64,000 nucleotides of DNA from Usnea hakonensis (GCA_013423325.1 BLJB01000068.1:62001-126000), one strand, 5' to 3'. Positions 35,250 through 46,015 are shown, counted from the first letter of the stretch. Notes: a model not told the origin generated them from the sequence alone. Numbers and translations: made by a program.

Positions 35250-35264
35250 TGGAGGGGGGGGTAG
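35250..35264 (+). other. Polypurine tract of the young element
   Basis: TGGAGGGGGGGGTAG lies directly before the 3' LTR. This is the expected place and composition for the plus-strand primer of reverse transcription. Confidence 0.75.
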
Positions 35265-35448
35265 TGTCATGGTTTCAACTCGATACCTCTTCTCCGGTTT
35301 CGGCGCTAAGCCCCATTTGGCCTAGCGCCTTGGCATTGCGCACCATGCTTTCTTCGGTGCAATTTGCACCATTCCTCCTATATAGCTAATATTCTCGTTA
35401 ATACCAATACTAAATACCATTGCTCGGTCCATATTCGGTTCCCTGACA
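35265..35448 (+). repeat. 3' LTR of the young element
   Basis: A 184-bp LTR from TGTCATGG to CCTGACA with perfect TGTCA/TGACA inverted ends, followed by the target duplication CTAGT. Confidence 0.93.
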
Positions 35449-35707
35449 CTAGTCTAGAATATAGATATAGAGAAGAGATTTTTTAAAATAATAATTATAA
35501 AGTCGTTTATTAACTAATCTTAGTAATATTAAAAATTTGAATAATATAATATAGAGTCTTTTAAGGTATATAGATAAGATATATAGTTTCTATAAAGAAG
35601 AAATATCTAAATATCTTCTTTATTAAGCTCGCTTACTTACCCGAGCTAGAAAAAATAGCCCGTTACTTTTCTTCGCCGGGTGGGTATACGAAGGAGTCTT
35701 ATTATAA

Positions 35708-35871
35708 TATTAGGACCAGTATAAATCTAAATATTAATATAGATATATAGATAAGATAATAAGACTACCGAACTATATAAGGTAGGAAGTATGGAATATA
35801 TAGGTAGGGGAAGCCATATCAAGCCACTAGTAGTAGGGCTAACTATGGTAGGGCTGGTGCGTCTCCTAACA
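35708..35871. repeat. 3' LTR of the older LTR element
   Basis: A 164-bp LTR starting TATTAGGACCAG (mutated from TGTCA) and ending CTCCTAACA, followed directly by the target duplication GAATC. Confidence 0.88.
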
Positions 35872-37929
35872 GAATCTATTTAAATTAGTAACTAAAAATC
35901 GAATATTTATATAAAAAAACCTACCAATATTTATCTAAAGTGGTTTTTCAATTTCGTGAGCCTTAATTTAACCCTCGAGAAGGCTTCGATTTGCGTATTA
36001 GTATTTGAATATAGTGGCGATTTTTCGAATTTTTCGAAAAGGGTATAAATCTATTTATTAAATTAGAAAAAAAATTGATAAAAATATTATAAGAGACTTA
36101 TAATAGGTCTATCTCTCGTCTTCTTAATCTAAATCCAATTGATTTATATTAATTATATTTCGAATCTCTTGGTCGTCTCGATTTTTTGGAAGGAGCCAAT
36201 TTAGGACGTCTCCTACTACGTTATTAAATATGTATACCGCACATAAAACGTTATATATCTCGTCGAAATACTCTTTATAGTATTAGTCTTAAAAGGTTTT
36301 TCTGAGAGATATATTAGCCGAAGCCTTATCGGTAGTAAATCTATTAATATTCGAAATTAGTTTTTTTCTTTTTTTCAAAAAATCGAGTTATAGAAAAAAT
36401 TAGAAAAAAATATATATATAGAAAATTATATACGTCTAGACCTTATTATAGATATCGAAAGACCGAAGAGTATAATTGAATATATCGAGTAGATATTCGG
36501 CATTTTTCGAATTGTCGATATACTCTATTCCGATTAGTCGTGAAATAAGATTCTAATCGTTATTAATATAGTGAATAGTAACGGCTATATATTCGTATTG
36601 ATTACTAGCCGTCCATAAGTCGAAAGTGAATGAGAATTTAGTTCCAAATTTCGAATATAATTTATGGAGTTCGGATTTGAATATATCGAAATTTCGTTAA
36701 AATAGACCGATTATTTCGTTTCGTATTATCCGATAATAGATCTCCGGAGAATTTCTATAATAATATTAATAATATATATATATATAATCGAATAAGACTT
36801 ACGGATAATAATAGTCTATTAGATCTCGAAAGGTCTTAGATTGTAGGGCTTTAAAAGTAATATTATTTTCTAAAAAGAAATATAATACCTTTTCTTTAAA
36901 CCCGGATTCGGTAAAATCCGGGTTTAATATATTCTCCGAAGGTCGTTTTCGTAGTCGATTATTTTAGGTGAAATTCTTAAGAGAGGTCTGAGAAGACGAG
37001 GGTACTATTTTTTTTTAATTAGAAAAAAAAATTAATAATAATTAATAGTAATAGACTTACCTAATAATAATTGGTCTTTAGATACCTCTTTTTTAATTAG
37101 AATATTGGGGTGACGACTATGGTAATAAGTAAAGTAATTATTCTAAGTCGTTTGAGAGCATTTTTCGTCTTTCGTATATCGATAATTTAGTACGAGATAT
37201 TTAACTCGTTTCTATTAAAAATTAGTATATTTCGAACTAATATATTATAGATATATATATATACTAGACGGGGTTAGCCTTCTTTATATGGAAAGAGATT
37301 CTCGGAATAGTACTTTTCTCGAAAAAGATATTGTGAATTTTCGATAGACGGGAGTTGATAATCGATACTATACTTCGAGGAGGCTATAATATAAGCTTAA
37401 ATAGTATATAAATTAACCCTAAGTCTTAGCTATATATATAGCTAAAACCTAGAGTCAATATAACGACTTCGAAATTTGACGAAAAATCTTTAAGAAAGAG
37501 AAAATCGGGGGGAGAAGACAATATCTATATACCTAATAGATTATATAATATCATTAGTTACTAAAAATAGATTTTTTAATAAACTATATAATTATATTAG
37601 ATATAGCGAGAAATGAAGATTAAGACTATTTTTACTACTACTAAAGTCGATATAAAGCTTAAATTAGAAAATCTATATTTAGAAACTATTCTTTTTAATA
37701 AAAAATCTATATATTATAATAAATAATCGATATTTAAGTATTTATATTATAACTATATACTATTTACTAGCGTTATTTTTATTAGCTTCTTTCTAAAAAT
37801 AGTATATAAAGCGTTAAAAGCGAAAAAATCGAATATGACGCTAAATAATCGATTATCTTCCTCGTAATCGTAATCGATTACGATTATGACGAAAAATAAT
37901 CGATTATTCCGATTATCACTACAGAGGAA

Positions 37930-38703
37930 CTTAGAGGAGCGGAAGAGGCTTACTTAATTGCCATTGGCAGGGTTCCAGATAGACGCGTTAGCCGAAATGC
38001 ACAGCACAGCCCATTTGGAACCCCACTTAAATACGATATCAATTTACATTTAGTGGTCAGCTGTAACAACGAGCCTTAGAAACTTCCATTCGTATACCTT
38101 CAAAGGTATCGAAATAAGATAAGGAATTGCCTTCCCTTACTGTCGGACAGTCACATGGCATATCTCTAGAATCTGAGGAATTCGGTCGAGTAGCTGTCAT
38201 CTATCACCAGGCACAACTCCCCACCAATCAAATTTACCTTTAGTGCAGCACTCGAGCGAGGCAGTCGCGAGAGCTAGAGAAACAGCATCCAGCAAGAATC
38301 TGCTGCTATGCACCGATGATGCATCGTGACACCAAAACTATCTCTATTATACTTCATCCACCATTACCACCCCTGCTTCGGATGAATAGGACGTTCATTA
38401 TTCATTAGCACTTTCACCACCGACACGGCTACCGGAAGCCCTGTGAATTTAAAAGGACTTTGGCTTGGATAGATCTATATCTTATCGCAAATTGGGCGAT
38501 TTCATACATTGACACCATCTGCGACCCAAAATAGGGTCTGCCCTCTTGAAATAATCCACAACATTTCCCCAATACCAGAGATAGCCACCACGGTGTCTAC
38601 CAACGGGAATTCGCTGTTGCTGCCTCAGCTCGCGGATTTGAGCCTTGCTTCGCCTGAGGTGTCTGGATCCACACTCCCCGTCGCCCACTCTACAACTTCC
38701 GCC
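37930..38703. other. Intergenic between transposon nest and CKB1
   Basis: Base composition returns to normal at about 37930. The stretch holds the CKB1 promoter; an open frame from 38509 is continuous with CKB1 but contains no ATG before 38704. Confidence 0.6.
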
Positions 38704-39915
38704 ATGTCTACCTCCTCAGGCACCCCCGAATCTTGGATCTCCTCCTTTTGCGGCCTCCTTGGTCACGAATACTTCGCCGAAGTTTCAGAAGAGTTTATTG
38801 AGGATGATTTCAATCTCACAGGTCTTCAAAACCAAGTCCCCATGTACAAAGAAGCGTTAGAAATGATACTAGACGTGGAGCCTGAAGAGGACGAAGAAGA
38901 GGAGGACGACGACGACGAGGACGACGAAGAGGAGGAGGACGAAGACAATGACGTTGAGATGCGCGATGAAAATGGCAACAGTGTGCCCTATAGGAGAGGC
39001 ACTGAACGTCGGCACATGAAAGTCGCCAACGACATTACGGAAATAGAAAGCAGCGCAGAGCTTCTCTATGGTCTGATCCACCAGCGTTACATAACATCTA
39101 GGCCCGGCATACAACAGATGGCAGACAAATACGAGCTTCAACACTTTGGGTCCTGTCCTCGCGTCTTCTGCAATCAAGCCCGTGTTCTTCCCGTCGGTTG
39201 CAATGACATACCTGGCCAAGAAACCGTCAAGCTCTTCTGCCCTTCGTGCCTGGACGTCTACACGCCCCCGAACAGTCGATTCCAATCTGTTGATGGTGCT
39301 TTCTTCGGAACTACATTCGGCTGCCTCTTCTTCATGACCTTCCCTGAATTCGACGTCTCCGCAAAAGGTGATCCATTAAACCTCGCGGCTACCCATCCCG
39401 CCTATGCGCCTCCTTCACCCACTTCACAAGCAGCCACAAACTCTACTGCAGCAGAAACGGCGAAGCACTCGCGCTCTTCCTCGCTGACTTCGACGCCTGT
39501 CACGAACTTGAATCCGACCCCACTCTCTCCACTCACACCTGATCCTTTACCTGTCCAGCCGAACCAGCTCAACGGTATCGCTACATCTAACCTTGCGCCT
39601 GGCTTAGGCCCCGGAAAGATGCACGAACCCCGCATATACGGCTTCCGCGTCAGTGAAAGGTCAAAGACCGGTCCAAGGATGAAGTGGCTGAGGATGAGGC
39701 CAGCGGATATGAATGAGCTAGACGAGTCGAGAAAATGGCATGAGCTGTACGGTGGCACGGAGGACGATGTACAGATTGGAGGAGGCGGGGAGAACGGGGG
39801 AGCACAGGTGGAGGTACCGAGTGGGAGGAGGAAGAAGGCAGCGAGGACTCGAAAAAGAGGCGTGGGCGTGACGGATCCGGGCGCCGTAAATGGGGGCGGA
39901 GTGGAGGCGATATAA
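38704..39915 (+). CDS. CKB1: Casein kinase II regulatory (beta) subunit
   Basis: An intronless gene of 403 aa. The start at 38704 (MSTSSGTPESWISSFCGL) is the only ATG before the conserved WISSFC motif. The family order is complete: WISSFCGLLGHEYFAEVSEE, a Glu/Asp insert of about 40 residues (EDEEEEDDDDEDDEEEE), and SAELLYGLIHQRYITSRPG. The dimerising zinc ribbon uses C151, C156, C179 and C182 (CPRVFC...CPSC). GAFFGTTFGCLFFMTFPE then closes the core. The roughly 175-residue C-terminal extension is disordered and basic at its end (GRRKKAARTRKRG), longer than in animals but usual for filamentous fungi. The subunit forms the tetrameric holoenzyme with two catalytic subunits. It is the first gene right of the transposon nest and looks intact. 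Confidence 0.95.
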   Translation: MSTSSGTPESWISSFCGLLGHEYFAEVSEEFIEDDFNLTGLQNQVPMYKEALEMILDVEPEEDEEEEDDDDEDDEEEEDEDNDVEMRDENGNSVPYRRGTERRHMKVANDITEIESSAELLYGLIHQRYITSRPGIQQMADKYELQHFGSCPRVFCNQARVLPVGCNDIPGQETVKLFCPSCLDVYTPPNSRFQSVDGAFFGTTFGCLFFMTFPEFDVSAKGDPLNLAATHPAYAPPSPTSQAATNSTAAETAKHSRSSSLTSTPVTNLNPTPLSPLTPDPLPVQPNQLNGIATSNLAPGLGPGKMHEPRIYGFRVSERSKTGPRMKWLRMRPADMNELDESRKWHELYGGTEDDVQIGGGGENGGAQVEVPSGRRKKAARTRKRGVGVTDPGAVNGGGVEAI

Positions 39916-40790
39916 CAACTGGCATTGATTGGAACATTGCAAAAAGGAGTATGCTGGAGCGGGTCTTATATCTTACAGAGGGGATTTTTTGTTGGCCGTT
40001 CGATAAGGTTTTGTTCCGAGCACAGGGAGAACCTGCGCTGTAGGTCTCTGCATCAATCAATGAGATTTCAAGCGCTACTCTTGCCCTATTTCCAAGTAAT
40101 TTATGTAAATGTGCTACATTCGAATGCTGAGCCATGGTGCTCTTAACGTTCTCCTGTTTCGAATACTGCAGCACTGATATCCAAGATCAACAGTCCTGAT
40201 GCGATATCCATTGATATCTGTATCTCGATTTCTTTTTCTAGCTTAGCTTAATAGCATACAACAAACGCGACGGGTCTTCTATTGCAGCCTCTCCTACTCA
40301 TGCTAAACCGCAAGCATGTAGCAGAGCTTCACAAGAAAAATAAAGAAAAAATAGATGATAATAACGCCTGATCCTCGCTTCAAGTGACGGAGATGGAACG
40401 CCTTTCCTGTCTGCAAAAAAGAGGAAGCCAGTGACGCCGGTTACGGGTATATCCAGTCGTTAATACATGAGGAGACATAGGAAATCCGGGTTTTGGATGA
40501 ATGCTGTGAGGGTTATGAGAGACGGTGTTAGGTCGACGACGTATAGACGTTGCTAGTGGATGTGAGGATTCCGTGAAAACGGTATGGTGTGGTGTGCTCG
40601 ATGGTCGTGCACTTTCGAGTCGGGATTGAAGGCAGATTGCTTGGACCGATGGGCATTTTCGGACAAGCAATATGTGATGAATCCTCGTGAAATTCGTAAA
40701 GGAGTTTTCCAGCACTATCCCATTTGGGGAGCTGGTTCTCCTGAAGGTTGCGAATGAAGTGGGATGTAGCAGGGTCCCAATTCTTCGGTG
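39916..40790. other. Intergenic, nothing recognised
   Basis: This is the region between the CKB1 stop and the MED19 stop (convergent). Minus-strand frames at 39650-40174 and 40380-40715 show no motif, and the first overlaps CKB1. Confidence 0.5.
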
Positions 40791-41892
40791 CTACCGGCTG
40801 TAGGCGCCCAGCCCAGCCATACTAGAATTAAAGCTGTCTCTTCGCTCGCCGAAATCCGTCGGACTATTCCCATAGCCCTTGTAAAAAATGTGAGTAGATT
40901 GATCGGAGAATGAAATCAAACTTGAGTTGGTCATAGGGTCTAACCTTTTTCCGCTTCTTTGCGGCGCGACCACTCTTACGGCTGAACTGGGTGTCGCCAG
41001 AAGAGTAGCCTCCTCCAGTATCAGCATCGTCGTCCTCAATCCCTTCAGCGTATCCTGTGTAGCCTTCGAAGCTAGCGTCCCCATATGATCGCTTCTTATT
41101 GGTGCGCTGTGGTCGAACGGTTTCCACGTTCACCGTATTGCCATTGGCCTGACCATTCGCTTTAGGCAAGGGTTTGCTGGGGGGTTTCGACGCTTTGACT
41201 GCCTCGACTGCCTTCGGGTTGTCATTTCCCAAAAGATTCTCCCATTCGTTATGGTTTGGCAGTAGTCCTGGTTGCATTTGCATAGCCTTCTCCAGCTTGG
41301 CCTCTATACCGCTAGGAAGTCCCTTGTGTATGTCCTTGCTGCCGACTTTTTGATTCTGCCACTCCTCCTCCGGCCACAATGTCAGATCTCTCAGCCCCAT
41401 CAATTTTCCTTCCACATCATGCTTGACCGATCGATTCCTGCCGGCGAGTCCCAAGGTCTTGAGCTGACCCTCATAAGACTTTCTCATCTTGTTGATCTTC
41501 TCGCCTGTGACTGGATCGGTTCTTGCGACTGTAGCTGCGAGCGGCTGGAGGCCGAACAAGGAAATGAGATTCTGCGTGAGTGGCAGGGTTTGTGGTATTG
41601 ATGCTACCACGAGACTCATGTGTCAACCCATGCTCTACATGAGAAGGGCTGGGCGGAGTCAGTGTGGGGTCTTACGCATTTGCTTGGACAACTGCTGGGC
41701 TCCCTCATCCTTCTCTATTGGATTGTCGGTTACAGGCGCGGGTTCCGCTTCTACCGCAACTTGAGGCTTTGCTGGGGCTTCTGAGTCGACAGAATGGGAG
41801 GAAGGCTCGTGGGCATTGTCTAGGGTAGTGTCCATGATGTCTTTGTCTTGAATGCGATCCGCGATGCGCTGGCCGTCGTGATGGACGTCCAT
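40791..41892 (-). CDS. MED19: Mediator complex subunit 19
   Basis: Three exons, 41676-41892, 40945-41603 and 40791-40877, give 320 aa. Med19/Rox3 is a head-module subunit of Mediator linking activators and RNA polymerase II. The typical fungal core is visible: PLTQNLISLFGLQPLAATVA, then RTDPVTGEKINKMRKSYEGQ, LGLAGRNRSVKH, LTLWPEEEWQNQKVG and PGLLPNHNEWENLLG. A disordered tail with a basic motif (SGRAAKKRKK) follows. The last exon ends GLGAYSR. The first-intron acceptor was chosen by phase (the join gives QMPSIPQTLPL); an ATG a few bases upstream (41615) starts the same frame and could serve if that intron were retained. Confidence 0.9.
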
Positions 41893-42937
41893 GGCGATGG
41901 CAGATATCTTCTTCCCATGATTTGTCGTGAAGATTGATTGAGTGAGGGTAGAAGTTTGTGAAGAGATCAAGTGATTCATGGGCTGCTTGCGCTGTCCATG
42001 GACGGGAATGTTGGGTGAAATGAGAAAGGAACGAGAGGAAGGTGACTTGGGTGAGCAGCGCGGAAGTGTCTTAGCGTAGGGCCACCAGAAAGGCAGAGGG
42101 TGACATTTAGGGCGGTGGCTGAACGCCGGGATATGTCTTGGCATTAATCTGATGCAGAACAAAGCCAAAGCTACCTTACCTTACCTTACCTTACTTTATT
42201 AGAATACGTTCTTTGTAATATATTATTATGGCTATGATACTTACCTTAAAGCTTAAAATACGGTACTTATATCGATCGTCCATCGGTTACCTGTACCGAG
42301 AACGTACCCGCGTACCGACTGGATTGTGGGGGGAAGGGGAAAATCTTGGCAAGATTTATCGGGATTTCTTTTCAATTCAGTACTCTAAATCACAAGATTA
42401 CTTTGATACCTTACGTCTTTCCTCCTTGGTAAGAATCAATCATTTGCTTCCACATGCAATTGGTGACTTGAATTTTCAAATCCATTGGAGAGAGCCCTTG
42501 CTCGATATGAGGCAGACGCATGCAAAAGTAAGAGGTGAACAATCGTCCAAAATATGTCTGACCCTACCCGGCGCTGCGAGGATTCCAGCCAATTAAATTC
42601 GAAGATGGTGCACGTTTAGAAGGCACGCGACTCTTTAAAGGAACGATTCAAACATGGGGGAGGCTTCGATTCTCTATCTTGATCAAGGAAGAGGGGCACG
42701 CTTCTTCTTCTTCTTCTTCTTCTTCTTCTCTTCTTAAATCCACCACTCACTCAATCTCTTCATCCCTTCATCTGCTAATTTACAAACCAGCACTTTTGTT
42801 TCCCTTCCGCTCTTATCTTCTCCATGCTTCATTTTTCTATCTCTCCATCCCCATCCCCACTCATTGCGTTTCCCCGCTGTCCTCGGCACGCGACAAGCTG
42901 CTTTCTGTGATTGTTGATGCGAAGCCGACCACCAATC
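41893..42937. promoter_or_regulatory. Divergent MED19/bHLH intergenic region with simple repeats
   Basis: The region holds a CCTTA pentanucleotide run (about 42171-42195), followed by AT-rich TACCTTA-type sequence, and a (CTT)n tract at about 42700-42730. No gene is supported. Confidence 0.5.
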
Positions 42938-44053
42938 ATGCCTCGCACAAATTTACCTCCCACCCCCGCTGCCTCGGCCGAAATCCACTGCAAAGATGTG
43001 TCCCCAATCTCTGCAACAGAGAACTCTTTCAATCTCCCTCCTCCGGCCATCGAGTCTCATCGGAACAGTGGTACCTCCGCTGTTCATAAACAATCGCAGT
43101 CGGCGTCGAGTCCGGCTTTCTCTCTACCTCCGCCCCCTACACGGTCTCGCACCATCATACAAATGAAACCAAAGCCCCAGCCCTCAGAACATCCGGCAAA
43201 AATTTCTGCGCAGCAAAATCCCAAAGGTGCGAACAAAAGGACCTCCACATCCTCAAATGCCGCTACTACGGCAGCGAAAAAGCAACCTAGCTCCACCAGT
43301 GTCGCTGGCAAGAAAATCGCGAGGAAGACAGCCCACAGTGTGATAGAAAGGAGAAGAAGGTCGAAAATGAATGAAGAATTTGGGACCTTGAAGGCTATGA
43401 TACCTGCTTGCACTGATCAAGAAATGCACAAGCTCGCCATCTTGCAAGTATGTAACACTATTGCTGTGAGGGGCTATGGGGCTGTCTATCGGGGCTGACC
43501 ATGTGAGTAGGCTAGCATAGACTACCTTCGTTACCTGGAGAAATGCATCACAGATCTCAAGGCTGCCAATAATTCTTTGTCGACCCCGCTTGTACAGCCG
43601 CAAGCACCTCCGCCTCGTTTCGAGGTAGTCATGAGAAAAGAGAACGATGAGGACGATGACGGAGATGAAGACGAAGATGATGAAGATGTCACAATGGGTA
43701 ATTCGGGATCTCCTGACGCTTCTCCGTCAATCGTGGCGATTGCAGCTAAAGCCTACGCCTACACGAGTCCCCAGTCGATTACCGCATCCCCTGCAATAGA
43801 AGCCCAATCTAATCAGTATCACTCCTCCTACGCCTCCTCCGTTTCCACTCTTCCCTCACCTGCTTTCGAACCACAAAACGATCACCGAGGTTTCCAATCT
43901 CATTTCTCTTTGTCTGCGTCGACCTCGCCGGCTATCATGCCGAGCAGAGAGCAGGACGAAGAGGCTACAGCAGCATTATTAATGCTGAATAAGGACCGTA
44001 GAAATCCCAAAGGAGGAAGGGCAATGTCGGTTCGAGACCTACTGAGTCATTAA
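42938..44053 (+). CDS. bHLH transcription factor
   Basis: Exons 42938-43447 and 43511-44053 give 350 aa; an in-frame ATG at 42917 would add seven residues. The bHLH domain starts at about residue 128: KTAHSVIERRRRSKMNEEFG (basic region with the H/E/R pattern of E-box binders), loop IPACTDQEMHK, then helix 2 after the intron (AILQ-ASIDYLRYLEKCITDL). The N-terminus is Pro/Ser-rich. An acidic patch (NDEDDDGDEDEDDED) follows the domain, and the C-terminus has the conserved short block TAALLMLNKDRR and AMSVRDLLSH found in a group of filamentous-fungal bHLH proteins related to S. pombe Esc1. It probably binds CACGTG-type sites. Confidence 0.9.
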
Positions 44054-44477
44054 GGGCTCCAAGTGAACAATAGCTTTGACATGCCTACCTGTACCTGCCT
44101 GCCTGTGGACTTGGCATTGATTCGGCTACGAGAGATGTTTAAATGCATATATGATTTGGTCTTCAATGTCTGGGGGACTCTTGCGTGTCTTAAAGTTGCT
44201 GGCTTGCAAAGAAGTGATAGACAAGCAATATGATAGAACGATGCTTGATTTCTTAGTGACGTGCGCTGTTTGGAGGATTGATGGTTTCTCATGGTATATC
44301 GTCCAGTACGCCAAGTACTACACCGCCCAAGAGAAGACTTTTTGGAGGCCGGAGGGTATCTACTCACCTTTCCATGCACATTATACCACAACCACAATGT
44401 GGGAGCTCTCTTAGCGGCTTACGTTTCTGATAGTGTGCCTACAATTTGGTCGTCTCCGTGGGGTTTTTGCAAATGCA

Positions 44478-45000
44478 GCATCTGAAATTTGAAAGACAAA
44501 CAACTTTTCTCAAGTCACTGTTTCAGCAGGAACCCGAACGGTACGCAGCAAACTCGTTGTTCTCACTCCAGCATCAGTAATGGTAACCAATAGACTTCAG
44601 TGATTCCTCAAATCCTCCCCTGAATCCACGCTCAAGACCACTTTACTTTTAAGATCAGGCTAAAGATGAGTATCTGTTGATTCTAATTTGACGCTACGAC
44701 AGATTCTCTTAATAGTACACATGTTCTCCAATCTCAACATCTGAGATCTGAAACACAAGGCAATGCTCTCTGAGTCCGCGTTTCAATAAGATCCCAAATG
44801 ATAAGCTACAAATTTGTCGTTCTATCTCTCCAGCGTCAGTAATAGTGATCTATAGACGTCAGTGAATTTTTGAATCCTCCCTTAAATCCATCTTGAAATC
44901 TATCCTACTTTTGCATTCGGGCTGAGAAGAAACATCTATTGTTCCTAATCTGATGCTCCGACAGATTCTCTCAGCAGTACATGTGTTCTCCAATCCCCCA
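44478..45000. repeat. Diverged ~260-bp tandem duplication
   Basis: Two units (about 44478-44736 and 44737-44998) share, in the same order, CATCTGA.AT.TGAAA, CAGC.TCAGTAAT.GT, GA.TCAGTGA, AATCCTCCC.T.AATCCA, ACGACAGATTCTCT and GTTCTCCAATC. A third partial start follows at 45001. Identity is roughly 70-75% by eye. The repeat lies between the bHLH gene and the coiled-coil orphan. Confidence 0.8.
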
Positions 45001-45091
45001 ACATTCTTTGTCTCGGATCCCGGTAGGTTCCTCTTTTTAGGGAGCGTCTTCTCACTGACAATGTCGAAATAAGGACATCAGCATCAGTGAT

Positions 45092-46015
45092 ATGGCACCG
45101 TCGCGCCGCTCGTCTCGTGCTCGTGGCTCCGGGAAGAAGAACACATCGGATGCTCGGACCCATGGATTCCATATGTCTTCCCGTTCGACAGCCTCAAGTG
45201 TAGGCTACCCTGACCTGTACCCGCCGAAACGTCATATGAATGACGAGGCTACTAAATGCTCCGTCAAGCACCGAAGCATCGATGAAGACCATCCTCCCAA
45301 TCGAGCAAGTTCTCACGGTGCGCCAAAAGACGCGCCGAAGCATCCTGGTGGGGTGAATGCCATGCCACTAAAGCCTGTGCAGAGTCTTGACCCCATCCAA
45401 GGAGATCCCCACTTTCCGCAAGTTCCGACTCATAACGAAGACCACCAAATGCCTGCTTCTTCTCGTATGCCAAAAGAGTCGCTGGAGCATGCTCGCATAG
45501 TGGTTGCCTTCCCAGAGAAGTGTTTACAGGACGTTAACCCTGGCCAAAAAGAATCGGAGCGTCAGGAAGCCACCAACAGCCGGCTTGTGATGAACAATGT
45601 ATCACAGAGTACTAGCCGGGAAGACAGTCCCGATGCACTGGCGCTGACGCAGCAGGAGAACCACTGTTCATCGGCTCCGAGCCAAGGAGATCTCCTTCTT
45701 CCGCAAACTCCAACCCTTAACGGAAATTACCAAATGCCGGCGTCCAGCCTATACGAGTATTCAGCAGACGAAAGTCTGGAAGCCATGGAGGCTAGATACG
45801 CTAAAGACTTTGAGGAAAAGGAGCGTGTCAGGCAGAGACGGCGCGAGGAGGAATTGGCGGAAAAGAAGCGCCAACAGAGGAGCGAGTATGAGCACGAGTT
45901 GAGGGAAAGGTTCAAGAAAAAGGAACTTGATGCCGAGACGTCGTGGAGGGCACGCATTCAGGAGATGGAAGACCAGCATCAGAGACGATTGGCCGAGATG
46001 CAGGAGCGTGTTTGA
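45092..46015 (+). CDS. Orphan coiled-coil protein with internal repeat
   Basis: An intronless open frame of 307 aa (MAPSRRSSRARGSGKK...). The N-terminal half is disordered and rich in Ser, Pro and His. A unit of about 35 residues occurs twice: around QGDPHFPQVPTHNEDHQMPA near residue 105 and QGDLLLPQTPTLNGNYQMPA near residue 197, each followed by SS and a SLE segment. The C-terminal 80 residues form a highly charged coiled coil (EEKERVRQRRREEELAEKKR). I do not recognise a family. Its immediate upstream DNA is also duplicated, so the locus seems prone to tandem duplication. The reading frame could be species-restricted. Confidence 0.6.
   Translation: MAPSRRSSRARGSGKKNTSDARTHGFHMSSRSTASSVGYPDLYPPKRHMNDEATKCSVKHRSIDEDHPPNRASSHGAPKDAPKHPGGVNAMPLKPVQSLDPIQGDPHFPQVPTHNEDHQMPASSRMPKESLEHARIVVAFPEKCLQDVNPGQKESERQEATNSRLVMNNVSQSTSREDSPDALALTQQENHCSSAPSQGDLLLPQTPTLNGNYQMPASSLYEYSADESLEAMEARYAKDFEEKERVRQRRREEELAEKKRQQRSEYEHELRERFKKKELDAETSWRARIQEMEDQHQRRLAEMQERV

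Larger units (their letters stand above)
33520..35448 (+). mobile_element. Young non-autonomous LTR retroelement with self-priming site
   Basis: The element is 1,929 bp long. Its 184-bp LTRs (33520-33703 and 35265-35448) differ at only four sites, all C/T. They start TGTCA/TGTTA and end TGACA. A perfect 5-bp target duplication CTAGT flanks it (33515-33519 and 35449-35453). Its base composition is normal, in contrast to its AT-rich host element. The 1.56-kb inside has no gag, protease, RT or integrase. It consists largely of internal tandem repeats plus a G-rich polypurine tract before the 3' LTR. It must have moved with enzymes from another element. Orientation is set by the primer site and polypurine tract. 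Confidence 0.93.
31480..35871. mobile_element. RIP-mutated LTR retroelement inserted in the hAT transposon
   Basis: Two 164-bp direct repeats (31480-31643 and 35708-35871) flank the element. The inferred termini are TGT..ACA; one end of each copy is mutated (TGTCA to TATTA, TAACA to TAATA). A 5-bp target duplication GAATC is intact at 31475-31479 and 35872-35876. The LTRs differ at about a dozen sites, almost all transitions. The internal part (31644-33519 plus 35454-35707, about 2.1 kb) is AT-rich and has no readable gag or pol. It is either heavily decayed or a short non-autonomous element. It has itself been split by a younger LTR element. Confidence 0.88.
28210..37926 (-). mobile_element. 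RIP-mutated hAT-type DNA transposon, outermost of a nest
   Basis: The block is AT-rich and bounded by inverted ends: CTCTGTAGTGA at 28210-28220 and TCACTACAGAG at 37916-37926. Subterminal AATAATCGAT-type repeats lie just inside both ends. TAGTG fits the YARNG start of hAT inverted repeats. The minus strand holds transposase remnants: an LDPRFK-type motif region near 30875-31018, and at 30332-30490 a dimerisation domain (YLAIPATSGPSESIFSTRGN, ITKKRNRLSPEIF). In-frame TAGs sit where Trp and Gln codons are expected. A possible BED-like finger remnant is at ~37090-37180. No clear 8-bp target duplication is visible. Without its two nested insertions the element is about 5.3 kb. Confidence 0.72.

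Noticed and set aside
39650..40174. 174-codon minus-strand ORF
   Set aside because: It overlaps the CKB1 coding region in antisense and has no motif.
40380..40715. 111-codon minus-strand ORF between CKB1 and MED19
   Set aside because: No domain, low-complexity His/Ser/Pro composition, no conserved feature.
42700..42730. (CTT)n tract as a special regulatory element
   Set aside because: Ordinary microsatellite in a promoter; no supporting feature.
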